29,695 bases of DNA from Chara braunii (GCA_003427395.1 BFEA01000664.1:715903-745597); one strand, 5' to 3'. Positions 8,219 through 17,560 are shown, counted from the stretch's first letter. Program-made: numbers and translations. Notes: generated by a model from the sequence alone, not told the origin.

Positions 8219-8749
8219 CTGTGATTTCACTCCCACTGCGTTGTGATGTTAGATATTTGTTGTTTGATGGTGCATGTGAACTTGGGCCCTCTAAGCCGCA
8301 CTCATTCCATTCCAAATCACCCGACATTTAGGTGCTTCATTCATCGGGCTTAGACCTGGTAGTTGAGGTTGACCCAGGGCCTTTGTTTTTTTTCTTGACC
8401 CTTCTCCTAAGCATTCGATATGTGGATTTTACTGTTAGGGAGTGAAGTGCTCGGATGCAGGACTTTCCCTTTCCAGAAGGGGCTGTCCAAATCCAACCCG
8501 CAGAATCGAAGGCCGGCTGGGAGATGGGGGTGTCCGGTTGAAAGGCTATCCAGCGCTATCTTGGACTACTCATATCCTGAAAAGCCGACCTTTGGAACCC
8601 TCTTACTTCCTCCAGAAAGGGTTGTCCGATCACTCGAGGTTGGCCTTGTATGGCTACCCAATTAGTGTCCTGCAGGGAGGGGCCCCTTCGGAGGATCCTA
8701 ACCCAATCCAAGGGGATTAAATAACCAGATTATCAAGGGCGGTGTTAGG

Positions 8750-9628
8750 GTGGTGGCAATAGTGCAGGGTGGTCCTGAGCAGCGTTGTGGAGATCTAGTC
8801 ACTTGTGTCTTGGTCCCACATATCCCCCACTCTGAGGATCCCTCCCTTGACCCATCCCTGCCAGGGGGCATCAGTACGACGGAGTACCACCGGTTCCCAA
8901 AGAGGGGCTGTTGGCAAACCTCTTCCCATCTTTGGGGGGGGGACTTCGTTTGCCAGGGGGAGCCTGCACCATGCTTCAGGAGGGTCGGTCAAAAGGCACG
9001 TCGTGTGGGGGGCATGTGGATGGGTTTGCCTCCTTGGAATTGGCCAGAATCTGCTTTCCAGCCACATCATCGGGTCAGTGTCAGTCGGGACCCAAGGGCT
9101 AACCGAGCAATCTGCTATGAAGCCAACCGATTCCTAGAACAAGATGACTACTATTTCTTTCGGGACCTAAAGAAGGGTAAGAAATTTCGGGGAAAGAGTA
9201 TCTTAGGTAACATTCATGGAAAAGACAGATTGCTAGTTATATTTGAGGAAGGAGGAGTAGAGGAATTATCGTGTACAAAGTTAGAGTATGACGATGGAGA
9301 TAGCAGCCAAATTGTTTAGGGAGGGGACTTGGTTGTAGTGGCTGATATAGGCTGGCGAGGAAGAGGCCGGGGGTGTGGAGGTCATACCAGGGTTAGAGGT
9401 GGCTATGACCTTGCAATCCATTGTAGTATACTTTCCAACGAGGTGGAGGAGGCTATGGATCCCATCAAGGAGAAGAGATGGGAACACCTATGTTCTTACC
9501 AAGGGGGAAATGTGGGTAACTTCCCATCTTTGTGGCCCAAGGAGGTACCCATTGAATTCTTGATGAGAAGGAGAGCCCTGGAAAGATATGAAGATGTCTT
9601 AGGCGCAGTAGAGGAAGAGGAGAGATAA
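8750..9628 (+). pseudogene. Long unknown reading frame with one in-frame TAG
   Basis: One frame stays open for 293 codons except TAG at 9317-9319. The left part (to about 9110) is Gly/Arg/Pro-rich and doubtful. From about 9111 the translation is convincing: NRFLEQDDYYFFRDLKKG, DRLLVIFEEGGVEELS, KLEYDDGD. After the stop come NEVEEAMDPIKEKRW, LWPKEVPIEFLMRRR and ALERYEDVLGAVEEEER, ending with TAA at 9626. The piece with VIFEEGG-EELS and EYDDGD resembles the short beta-barrel layout of Tudor-like domains, but this is only an impression. A further exon-like frame in the same phase lies at 9806-9991. It may be a decayed gene or a transposon gene. Confidence 0.42.
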
Positions 9629-9805
9629 CAAAAGGTATCTTAAATGCGAGAATACATCCATTGCCTACTTTTGCTGTGATTTTTTGATAGGCGGTAAGAA
9701 GGGATGGTCAATAAAAGCTGAAACTGCTTTTACCGGATTGTGAATTCAGATAGATAGGCAAACGCGCACGCTGAAGTATGACCCTTCTGCTTATAAACCA
9801 GTTTG

Positions 9806-9991
9806 GCAGAGGTTGATGTAGGTCCACACCCATATAGGTGCTCGAAGGCTGCTTGTGTTAGAGTCTCTCTAGGTGGATCCTATGTAGGCATAGGGAAAGA
9901 GACGATCACTCGACACCAAGTTTGGACTGAAATAAAGAAAGGAAAGGGAGGGCAACTAGTTTTAGCAGATGAGGAAGTGAATAGAGTTTGA
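9806..9991 (+). CDS. Exon-like fragment, unknown
   Basis: About 61 residues with VSLGGSYVGIGKETITRHQ and QLVLADEEVNRV. The left end is TTTGGCAG|AGG, a possible acceptor, and there is no ATG. It shares the phase of the 8750-9628 frame and may be its continuation after an intron of about 175 bases, but a matching donor was not established. Confidence 0.25.
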   Translation, partial: AEVDVGPHPYRCSKAACVRVSLGGSYVGIGKETITRHQVWTEIKKGKGGQLVLADEEVNRV

Positions 9992-9999
9992 GTAGGTGC

Positions 10000-10700
10000 C
10001 ATGATAAATAGTGTGTCTAGTAGAAACTTTATTTCGTGTAAGGGGGATGAATGCGAAGAAATTAGAAGGACCGTGGTCCAAGTGTTGGTGATAAGAAGCG
10101 AGGTACACTATTGTGGAACTTATTCAAGTGACAATTGTGTGTAACTTTTTGCTATATTATGTTGGAAAAAAGTACGCCATGCGATCATATTTTTTAAGTT
10201 TAGACCATATTGTTAAGTTGGATAATGCTTCTCCATTGACTTCATAATTGATGCTTGGCTTGTTGATGTGTTCTTCACGTTTGATCACCTCCTGAGTTGA
10301 TGGTTTGTCGTCCTCTTCACCGAGAGCTTGAGAGCTTCACTTGAGTGTGGTATTGATTTTTTATTATGTGAAAATTGTTATAAATCGAGAATCCGAAAGA
10401 AATGAAACAGATTGAGAAGATCAAAAAGTAAAGTAAAAGATAAAATTTATTATTTTTCTTTATAGGCTCATGCAACAAGAAAGTATCGACTTGTTTCAAC
10501 ATAATGTTTCTCCTTGGTGATTCAAATTTAAGTTTGGTGTAATTATAATTAATTACTTTTCACTCGTAGTAGCAACAGATCCATTTTTTTTTTCAAATGA
10601 CTACAAAAACATAGTATAAACTGTTTTGCTAAGTACAAGCGTTACTTTATGATAATAGAAGACCGATCCTAAGATATTTACCTCCTAAGTAAATTACATG
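10000..10700. other. AT-rich, no supported gene
   Basis: The composition is AT-rich with short homopolymers. The only open frame of note is a Phe/Ile/Leu-rich minus-strand string (10317-10502) that is explained by base composition. Confidence 0.4.
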
Positions 10701-10708
10701 GAATTAGT

Positions 10709-10800
10709 TGTGGGAGAGGTAGGACTTGAACCCTCAATAGAAATAATTCAAGTATATTCTTTACCATTAATAACTAAATGAGAGGTGAGACTCAAACCTA
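10709..10800 (-). other. Two tRNA T-arm-like remnants
   Basis: On the minus strand GAGGGTTCAAGTCCTACCTC followed by TCCC (about 10709-10736), and TAGGTTTGAGTCTCACCTCTC (about 10781-10802), both resemble the T arm and acceptor end of class II-like tRNAs such as organellar tRNA-Tyr. No complete cloverleaf could be folded around either. They may be tandem tRNA-derived fragments. Confidence 0.3.
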
Positions 10801-10875
10801 TATAAAAATGCTTCAAGAGTTAACGTGATAGACCGTAGTTAAACGATCACCTATTCAACCATAGCATGTGCTCTA

Positions 10876-11215
10876 AGAATCGTGCCAGGTGGTCGCCCAT
10901 CACACATCTCTCGATTTGACTAACCCTTATTTGTGGTGTTTGACAAAGTGGAGTTCACTTACTCTATGTCGTGATTACAAAGACGAAGTTCACCTATTTT
11001 GTTGCACCTTGCTAAGCATTTATCTAGAAAATCAAACGCTCACCTATTCTAGAGAACCGTGCAAGGTGGTCGTCCATCACACATTCCTCCAACCTGAGTA
11101 ACCCTTATTTGTGGTATGCTTCACAAAGTGAAATTTGCTTATGCTATACCATGGTTACAAAGTAGACGTTCTTTCATCTTGTTGCACCTTACTAGGCATT
11201 ACCCTAGTCTCACTA
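10876..11215. repeat. Two tandem copies of a ~175-bp organelle-like segment
   Basis: The copies start near 10876 and 11048. Shared words in order are CGTGC-AGGTGGTCG, CCATCACACAT, TAACCCTTATTTGTGGT, GATTACAAAG or GGTTACAAAG, and GTTGCACCTT. Read on the minus strand, GTGTGATGG-ACGA-CCACC followed by GCACGGTTCT looks like a worn group II intron domain V hairpin. That identification is inference. Position directly upstream of a mitochondrial-type tRNA relic supports an organellar origin. Confidence 0.45.
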
Positions 11216-11217
11216 AT

Positions 11218-11289
11218 TGGAGTATAGGCAAGTGGAAAGGCATAGGTTTTTGTTACCGACATGCAAAGGTTCGAATCCTTTTACTCCAG
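11218..11289 (+). tRNA. trnQ: Decayed mitochondrial-type tRNA-Gln(UUG)
   Basis: A 72-nt cloverleaf can be drawn. The acceptor stem TGGAGTA (11218-11224) pairs perfectly with TACTCCA (11282-11288), with discriminator G. The T arm AAAGG-TTCGAAT-CCTTT is perfect. The anticodon loop TTTTGTT gives anticodon TTG. The sequence agrees closely with the tRNA-Gln(UUG) of plant mitochondria, which is itself of the bacterial type. Damage is visible: the D stem reads GGC against GGC instead of GCC against GGC, and the anticodon stem has an A-G mismatch. It is therefore most likely a nuclear copy of mitochondrial DNA rather than a working gene. No 3' CCA is encoded. Confidence 0.75.
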
Positions 11290-11627
11290 CGATTAATCAT
11301 ATTGCTTTAATAGTTTACATATTATATATCGAAAATCCTTCAAAAACCATAACGAAGAGTGTCCGAACAGGAAAATGGAAAGGTAAATTGATTACAAAAG
11401 TACAACAAGCATTTTGGAAACTTCAAGGTCCTATCGGAGTGTAGAGACGTCTTAACAAGTTGATATGTATAACAAATCTCTTGCTTTTCAAATAGGCTTG
11501 AAATTATGGATCGCCTTGACAAAATGTATGATTCCCTATGCCAAAGGGAGCTTTTAACCTCAAGAGGCATCCCCACACTTGGAGGTGACTATAGTGGGAA
11601 GGACCGAGGGGCTGTGGTCAATGGGCT
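11290..11627. other. AT-rich, no supported gene
   Basis: Short frames on both strands lack coding character. The sequence may be the right part of the organelle-derived block, because it stays AT-rich to about 11480. Confidence 0.35.
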
Positions 11628-11870
11628 ATGGAATTTTGTAGTGCAGGTAATATAATGGTCCTAAGAGTGGGTGTTAATGTGCTTGATTGTTGTACATATC
11701 GGACATGTTGTCGGAGCAAAAGCCCTTACAAGGGTGTTTGCTGGTGTTTTCACGGATCACATGAGCCGTATTGGTTATTGGGAAAGGATAAATTTATGGA
11801 TAAGGAACAGAAAAACAAATATGAGTTAATCCGCCTTGGTGCGGCAAAAGATGTTGTGGGTGCCCCGTAA
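11628..11870 (+). CDS. Unknown ORF containing palindrome site 2
   Basis: The frame of 80 codons starts at ATG 11628 and ends with TAA at 11868. It contains CRSKSPYKGVCWCF, encoded by the palindrome, and a charged tail DKFMDKEQKNKYELIRLG that looks like ordinary protein. The same palindrome read in the matching phase gives HPYKGIC at site 1 and YPYKGIR at site 3 (both minus strand), but similarity stops there. No family is recognised. The left end may be an exon, since GTGCAG|GTAAT occurs inside it. Confidence 0.28.
   Translation: MEFCSAGNIMVLRVGVNVLDCCTYRTCCRSKSPYKGVCWCFHGSHEPYWLLGKDKFMDKEQKNKYELIRLGAAKDVVGAP
11716..11741. other. 26-nt near-palindrome, site 2
   Basis: GCAAAAGCCCTT, AC, AAGGGTGTTTGC. 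Ten of twelve arm bases pair. Its orientation, judged by the central dinucleotide, is opposite to sites 1 and 3. Confidence 0.75.
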
Positions 11871-11879
11871 CGCCGTGTG

Positions 11880-12340
11880 TACATTTTCTTTTCCTTTCTT
11901 GCTAGATATTGACGTCGTGTTTGCTTATGAAGATTTGATACCTAAACTTTGGGGTTGGGTCCCCGGATGACATTCGAGGGGACGATTGACGCTACAAAGA
12001 GCCGCTGCGGTGAAACCAGTCAAGGGAGGAGGCAGTGACGGTGGAAAATGATGAGACTACCCATTCCCTGTAGCTCCTACCAACCGGAACGTGGTGCGAC
12101 AACCTTGAGAGAGAGAACTTATTCGGCCGCGCAAATTATAGCTCGTTCACTGCCCACGTTGAAAATGGCGTTGCCGCGACATGAAAGACGAGGAAAAACT
12201 ATAGGGTTCTAGGTAAAATGTTAAGAATAAGGCAAAATAATTGTTTAAGAAACTATTTGTGAAAACCTGCCTAACTTTGACGGTATCATGGCTCGATCGT
12301 GCGCCCACTCCATGGGAACACACTATGCTATTCTGCCCGA
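11880..12340. other. No supported gene
   Basis: Mixed-composition sequence without a long frame, clear repeat or recognisable signal. A short GAGAGAGA run is at about 12108. Confidence 0.4.
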
Positions 12341-12444
12341 CTAGGCGTCTGTCTCGGTGGCGTGAAAGAGGCCACCAATAGGATCTACTTCACCCTGGAG
12401 AAAAGTGTTCCAAAAGGGCTGGTGGTGTACCTTGCCTACCACAA

Positions 12445-12489
12445 TTAATAAGTGTGGCGCCCCTGTTACTGTTAATAAGTGTGGAGCCC
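12445..12489. repeat. 18-bp direct repeat, 27-bp period
   Basis: TTAATAAGTGTGGCGCCC (12445) and TTAATAAGTGTGGAGCCC (12472) differ at one base. The 27-base period keeps phase in a minus-strand frame (12341-12541), where it reads as a repeated GAPHLL-like peptide. Confidence 0.6.
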
Positions 12490-13008
12490 AATAGGTTTCA
12501 AACGCGAGGTAGTAAGCACCAGATATGTGGATCGAAACCAACTGCCCCGGATGTCGGGCCAGCTCCTTTTCAGCATAGCGGTTGAGTGCTAAGGGGTTTC
12601 GTATCGGAATGCGGGGTGATTTTCACCGTGGGATCTGGGAAATGGCACGGTTGAAATCCGTCGCGTGATGTGGTCTTTCTTAAAGGAAAAATGACTCGAA
12701 GTTTTCCTCTCTATGTGCTCCAGTCCGAAAGGCCTCGAACCACGGGCTGGAGGTAGGAAGAAGGGGATAACACGTTAAGGGCAACGGGGGAACAAAGAGA
12801 ACAAAATAAAAACGAAAGAAAAATAAAAACAACAAAAAGGAATGAGAAAAACAAGAAAGCGCCAGATGGCGAGTAGAGGGGGAGCATAGGGATTCTGGCC
12901 CCGAGGAATAGAGCTGGCTCCGGAGCACAACCCCGTTGTTTTGTTTGTATTTGCATTTCATTTTGTGTTTTGTCTTTTTCTTCTTTTTAATCGCTCCTTC
13001 AGCTTACA

Positions 13009-13029
13009 CCCCCCCCCCCCCCCCCCCCC
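13009..13029. repeat. C21 homopolymer
   Basis: An uninterrupted run of 21 C on the plus strand, flanked by ordinary sequence. Its length is likely variable or poorly determined. Confidence 0.9.
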
Positions 13030-13118
13030 GCGGTCGGATACGTGGAATCTCCACGATACAAGTGTGGGAAATAAGCAGCGAGGACATCAACCTCCTTGCC
13101 ACTGGTTAGGGTGGGACT

Positions 13119-13337
13119 ATGCACCTTCTCTGTCGTGGAGAAAGGCTCATTCCCACTTTGCACATTAGGTGGGCAATGGGGTTGCATCCGAGGGAAACCG
13201 TACCTTGCGCGCCCGATTTGCACTTGGATTCAAACTCGAGTCTGTATTTCAACAAGTTCAAGGGTGTACCGACCATCCCGTTCATTTGGGAACGGGTCTC
13301 GATCTTGGAAAAGGCCACGAATGCATGGAGCATGTGA
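13119..13337 (+). CDS. Exon-like frame, unknown
   Basis: Of three overlapping plus-strand frames here, this one (72 residues, ATG 13119, TGA at 13335) has the most protein-like stretch, SSLYFNKFKGVPTIPFIWE followed by RVSILEKATNAWSM. The two others are also open, which weakens the case. It may belong with the frame at 13470-13684. Confidence 0.2.
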   Translation: MHLLCRGERLIPTLHIRWAMGLHPRETVPCAPDLHLDSNSSLYFNKFKGVPTIPFIWERVSILEKATNAWSM

Positions 13338-13469
13338 AATGGGCCAAGTACAAGCGCACGTAGTAGCTGCTGGCTATAGGATTTTTATTTTACGTTTTCG
13401 GGTTTTTTTAATGATATTCAGTAATCACGATCCCTCCTGACTCTCACACGGGTTGGGGTCTACTTAAAG

Positions 13470-13684
13470 CAGAAAGTAGCGTGTATCTCCCCGAGTTTTA
13501 CGAGGAGATTCGTTCTCGTTTTCCACACGTTAGAGGGAAGGTGAGGCCGTGGCTGTGGCCGGAGAGAACAACGGCCATAGTGGCCTCCCTCTGGCCTCAG
13601 CGGGGCCATGATGAGCCCCTTGCAGGTTCAGCACCCCCGCGGTGGATCTTATTGGTCGTGGGGGATTCCTGGGGATGGGGCTAA
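13470..13684 (+). CDS. Exon-like frame, unknown
   Basis: The frame reads SVYLPEFYEEIRSRFPHVRG, then PWLWPERTTAIVASLWPQRG, and ends in WILLVVGDSWGWG with TAA at 13682. It has no ATG and the left boundary is uncertain. The Trp-rich pattern is not diagnostic. It could be a fragment of a transposon protein. Confidence 0.25.
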
Positions 13685-13689
13685 ATGTA

Positions 13690-14090
13690 GAGGAAAGGAA
13701 CCAGCTCGTGAAAGCAAGTTGGAGGAAATAATGAGGTGATCCCTGCGATCGCGATCAGTGAATCTGATGGTTGGGAATCTACCAGAGGGAAAGGAGACTA
13801 AGTCCAACCTTTCCCAGACTTACTGGCCCTAGGAAAAATAGTCAGGTACGTCAAACTTTAAAATAACATAGCACGTAAACTAATAATAAAAAAAATAAAA
13901 GAAAAAATAGGTTTGGAAATGAGAAAATGCAAGCTATCTCGTGGAACGATGAGATAGCAAATGGAATTACCCACGAAAAGGAAAAACAGAGAGAAGGGAG
14001 AATGGTCAAAGCTAGTCGCACTAAGTGCGGCTGCGGTGCGATGGATTCGTGCCATTGATCTCACTGTTAATCGAGGGCGCAAGGCCATCT
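13690..14090. other. No supported gene
   Basis: The sequence holds an A-rich, purine-biased segment (about 13835-14010) and no recognisable coding or structural feature. Confidence 0.35.
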
Positions 14091-14091
14091 T

Positions 14092-14189
14092 GAATTTTTA
14101 CTTGAGGTTGGAGTGTCGAGCTTCATCTCTCCAGCCGCTCGAATTTTTACCTGAGGTTTGAGTGTCGAGCTTCATCTCTCCAATCGCTA
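14092..14189 (+). repeat. Two tandem 49-bp repeats
   Basis: Copy 1 (14092-14140) and copy 2 (14141-14189) both run GAATTTTTAC(T/C)TGAGG to CTTCATCTCTCCA-CGCT. They differ at only a few positions. Confidence 0.9.
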
Positions 14190-14194
14190 TAAAA
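14188..14194 (+). promoter_or_regulatory. TATAAAA box at the end of the 49-bp repeats
   Basis: A consensus TATAAAA overlaps the last bases of the second 49-bp repeat. Tandem repeats abutting a TATA box are typical of LTR U3 regions and some strong promoters. No ORF of note follows, although GCTGGAGT words recur at about 14233, 14278 and 14299. Confidence 0.4.
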
Positions 14195-14654
14195 GTAGTG
14201 CCCCAACAGTTGTCACACAAGGAGCATGTGTTGCTGGAGTGGTTGCACAGTCCGCGACTCTAAGGCATTAGTGACCTGCTGGAGTACTACGAGAGTGATG
14301 CTGGAGTTTTGCTGAGGTACCTACTGGAGCAAGGAGGAGGAGGCTGGGCCCCCATAGCCACGACTTGGGGTTATTCTGCATCCACTTGGTTTGGTGTTCG
14401 ACCTGCAGCTCGTTGAGCGAGGACCACTCCATTGTACCAAGTCCTCGTCCTCGGGATCGGGGAAAGCGGCGTTTTGGGGCTGGTTTTAACCAAGGTCCAA
14501 GTTTTATTATTTCTACACTTGGAATTGGCCGACATGGGGGTGCATGTTGTCAGTGTGATCGAGCAGTGACGCTGCATGAGGAATTTCCAATGCTCCAAAT
14601 GATACCTAATATGGCATAGAACAACCTTGAACTAAAACAAAAATAGGTAAAAAA

Positions 14655-14790
14655 AAAAAAAAAAATTAGACCACGTGGTAGTAGTCCATCAGGTCTGGTG
14701 ATAGACCCCCACAAGGTCTCCCATAGTTCCTTGGAAAGGCCATCGATGCCTGGGGTCTCTTCCTCGTCCATGACCATGAGGCATGGTTAC
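14655..14790 (-). pseudogene. LINE reverse-transcriptase fragment
   Basis: On the minus strand the frame reads MVMDEEETPGIDGLSKELWE then TLWGSI. This is the standard early RT block of non-LTR retrotransposons: a run of charged residues, then (S/T)PG-x-DG(L/Y), then a helix with an E-L/F-(W/Y) pattern. The frame breaks at a poly-A tract (plus strand, about 14650-14665), and only worn sequence follows toward 14400. It starts at almost exactly the domain position where the larger LINE at 21.94-24.98 kb stops. It is inactive: no palm-domain YADD-type motif is present. Confidence 0.6.
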
Positions 14791-14952
14791 GCTGGACCCG
14801 AACCCGAACCCGGATACAGTGGGACATACATCCCGACTGATGTCTGGAAAAATCCGAACGGGAAAAAAAAGAAAAAAATTGGTTGCAGAAGATTTACAAA
14901 CAAGATGTGGAATTAGGCCATATGTCCCTCAAGGCAATATCCAGTCTGTGCA

Positions 14953-14954
<2 letters not shown>

Positions 14955-15010
<56 letters not shown>

Positions 15011-15037
15011 CGTGTGTGTGTGTGTGTGTGTGTGTGT
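14955..15037. repeat. (TG)n microsatellite
   Basis: About 80 bases of TG with a single GCGTGCG interruption near 15006. Confidence 0.95.
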
Positions 15038-15063
15038 CAGTCCTTGTTTCGATTTGTTTTTAC

Positions 15064-15064
<1 letters not shown>

Positions 15065-15098
<34 letters not shown>
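15065..15098. repeat. (TC)n microsatellite
   Basis: About 33 bases of perfect TC dinucleotides, 30 bases after the (TG)n tract. Confidence 0.95.
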
Positions 15099-15100
<2 letters not shown>

Positions 15101-15249
15101 AATCACTCACAACCCGACCCTCTTTGGCTTTCTGAAAGGGCCAGAAAATACTAAAATAATTAAAAAATCCCAAAACAATTTTTTTTTTGGGATGGGCCTT
15201 GAACAACCAAAAACGAAAAACAAAAATTTTGGACCTACTGGACCGGATG

Positions 15250-15465
15250 TTCACCCGAACCACTCCGATCGAGTGCGCCAGCCATACCTCTCACGAGCCC
15301 CTACGACAGGATATGGCCAACGTGAGGTAAAACTTACCTCCACCTGCGGGAGTTGTCACCTCCCTTCGGTGGGCGTATCCCCGTCGAGCTACCAGTCCAC
15401 AATACGAAAGCTAATCAATTGCAATCACAGAGGGGGACCAGCCGAGGGCGTTTCTCGTTCGGTGT
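15250..15465 (-). repeat. Dispersed repeat family, copy B (inverted)
   Basis: The reverse complement aligns with copy A positions 3375-3560. Landmarks such as TAGCTCG, GGGATACGCCC, GGTGACA, CCTGTCGTAGGGG and CTGGCGCAC occur in the same order with a similar spacing. The right part of copy A (from about 3600, including the palindrome) is not found next to it. An internal minus-strand reading frame (15251-15355) matches that of copy A. Confidence 0.6.
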
Positions 15466-15469
15466 AGCA

Positions 15470-16215
15470 TAGGAGGTACGAGTGGTCCCACGCCTCTATC
15501 GGACCCGCACGCGAATCGACGCACCAGGGGGCTGAGGACCCAAGGGCGATTCGTCGTCGATCGACTAGGACGAATCCCCTCACCACGCGTTACACCACGT
15601 TTAAAACATAAAAATAAAACACACACACACCCATGGAACGACACAAAACAGAACAACACGACAAACACTCCTAGTCCCTTTAATAGCCATCCCATAACCT
15701 TATGACGCGGAAATCGGATAGGCGACACGCGCGAGACTTAATATAAAACTACGTGGACGCAAGGCCTTCTCGTATGGACTTTCAATGCAAGCTTACGCAA
15801 GCAGTCACAATGATGGCGTACTATGTAGTGTCATAATCAAGCGGTCCTCGTTAATCTCAGGGGTCACTTTCGACACTCGAGTATCGGCTGACACGCGCTT
15901 TGAGGGGTTAATCTCTCGACGCTAGACAACCGCCAATTGCGGTTGAGAACCACACCCTCTTCTGCACCATGCGGAGAGTGGGTGGTACACATGTTCGTAT
16001 TTGTGGTGGCAGTCGTCTCTTATCGCCTTGGAGACCAGCTCCATCATCCAGGGCCTAGAGCGAACTCAAGGGGTTTGACCTTGACGGTTGCCACGGACTA
16101 CAACGTCCAACTTTTTTTTTTTTTTTTAAGTGAATAAAAAGGGATCTCCCCTTTCTTTCAACGCATAATCTGTTTAATCCTTGCGCACTGTCACGATAGG
16201 TCGCGCGAACACTCG
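15470..16215. other. No firm gene; minus-strand frame to 15728
   Basis: A 105-residue minus-strand frame (15411-15728) overlaps copy B but has Val/Phe/Cys-rich low-complexity parts caused by an ACAC tract. A T15 run is at about 16112-16127. Nothing else could be supported. Confidence 0.3.
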
Positions 16216-16257
16216 AGGGATATGTATGTACATATACATATAGAAAGGGTTATAAAT

Positions 16258-16527
16258 ATGGGACGATCACTTCTCACAATCACAGTGGGACTCCTTTTAG
16301 CCATATATATGTGTGTAGTCGCAGACAGTCAAGTTCAAAGTCTGAACCACAAACATACCTGCAATCACATCAAGATTCAAACAAAGTCTACGCACTACAC
16401 AGGGGCAACTTCAACCATTCTCTATACTCATACCCCTTGCTTTATCCATGCAAGCCCTAACCCTTGTCCAACCTTCCAAAATAAATACTCAGCACCTCTG
16501 TTAAATGGCCATTCAATAAAACAATAA
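16258..16527 (+). CDS. Candidate small secreted peptide (89 aa)
   Basis: The ATG at 16258 opens a frame of 89 codons ending with TAA at 16525. Residues 1-26 form a textbook signal peptide: MGRS, then a hydrophobic core LLTITVGLLLAIYMCVV, then ADSQ with a likely cleavage after VVA. The mature part is Thr/His/Asn-rich with three Cys (HTCNH, PCFIH, PCPTF) and no membrane span. An upstream in-frame ATG at 16222 would add MYVHIHIERVIN and spoil the signal peptide, so the second ATG is preferred. AATAAA-like signals overlap and follow the stop. A TATAAATA word at 16251 lies too close to the ATG to be its promoter. The family is unrecognised and the call rests on the leader. Confidence 0.4.
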   Translation: MGRSLLTITVGLLLAIYMCVVADSQVQSLNHKHTCNHIKIQTKSTHYTGATSTILYTHTPCFIHASPNPCPTFQNKYSAPLLNGHSIKQ

Positions 16528-16833
16528 AACCACTAGGGTTAAAGCCTTCAGGTTGGGTAACGAGAGCGAATAGGAGTTGAGTTGTAAAACCGACGAATCG
16601 ACAACCGATCTGTTATCAGTGATAACAGATGAGGATCCTCGTGGGATCAAGTTGAATCTACCCCAAATCGTGAAGCAAACGATCAAAAGGACCTGTAACA
16701 CAGGACATGCCAATCCCCAAGCTAAACCATCAGTGTATGAGGAATGAATCTCCATAGCACATACTCACTCAAAAACTTTCTGCCAACTAAGTCTAGGTCC
16801 ACCTCTAAGCCAGTGTTGAAAGAAAAGATAGAC

Positions 16834-17560
16834 CTTTGGCAGAGTCTCCCCTATTCAAGGTGGGTTGCTAGAATCGCCACCTGTCAAAATATAATCTAAC
16901 TCCTATGGACTTAAGAAAATTTCAGCAGCCCTTCCCGTAGGAAAAGTGTCTTTCCATAATTTATATTAGCTCGAATATGAAAACTGAAATAATATTTAAC
17001 TCTAGAAAGTCAAACTTTCTTTAACTCCCTGAATTAGTAAAAATTTGGGCAGCATCTCCTGTAGAAAAGTAGACTTCCCAAATTTATACTAAGTCAGATA
17101 AGAACTCAAAGTAAGACTTGAGTTCAACTAAGACAAAATTTAACTAACTCTTTAGATTTCTAAAAATTTCAGCAGCACTCTCGTTAGTAAATTGTTATTC
17201 CAAGATTTATACAAAGCTAAGTTCAGAATCTAAAATAACTTTGACTTCTCAAGGTCCAATTTGGTCTAACTTCCTGAATTAGCAAAAAAATGGGTAACAC
17301 TTCTTTTAGAAAAGGAGACTTTTCATATTTTTACTAAGCCATATATATAAATTTTAGACAAGTTGAACATCGAGAAGTCGAAAATTTGACTAACTCTCTG
17401 GATTTGCAGAAATATCGGCAGCGCTTCCCATAGGGAAAGTAGCTTACCGAGATTTATACAAAGCCAAGTATAATAAATGATCCCAGAAAATGCGAGAATT
17501 GACCTAAGTAAAAAAAACTTAGCTCGGAAAATGCAGGAATTGGCCTAACTCTTATGGCTC
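16834..17560 (+). repeat. Degenerate ~122-bp tandem array, five to six units
   Basis: Core segments of the form TTTCAGCAGC-CTTCC-GTAG-AAAAGT...ATTTATACTAAGCCAAG recur at about 16919, 17044, 17166, 17288 and 17409, each preceded by a ...TTTGACTAACTC-CTGGATT element. A more distant relative (TTTGGCAGAGTCTCCCCTA) at 16834 and a partial unit near 17530 flank the array. Spacing is close to 122 bases throughout. No frame is conserved between units, so this is a satellite or a repeat array within a transposon. Confidence 0.8.

Noticed and set aside
11769-11785. Fourth copy of the dispersed repeat beside palindrome site 2 (TATTGGTTA match)
   Set aside because: The shared word is only nine bases and its distance to the palindrome differs greatly from copies A and C.
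11716-11870. Possible AP2-like domain suggested by SPYKGVCW
   Set aside because: The word is encoded by the palindrome, recurs in unrelated contexts, and the rest of the AP2 pattern is missing.
12941-13168. ORF with a hydrophobic leader and poly-Pro
   Set aside because: The leader is a T-rich tract and the Pro run is the C21 homopolymer, so the length and frame are unreliable.
14783-15154. Cys/Val-rich 123-residue frame
   Set aside because: It is the translation of the (TG)n and (TC)n microsatellites.
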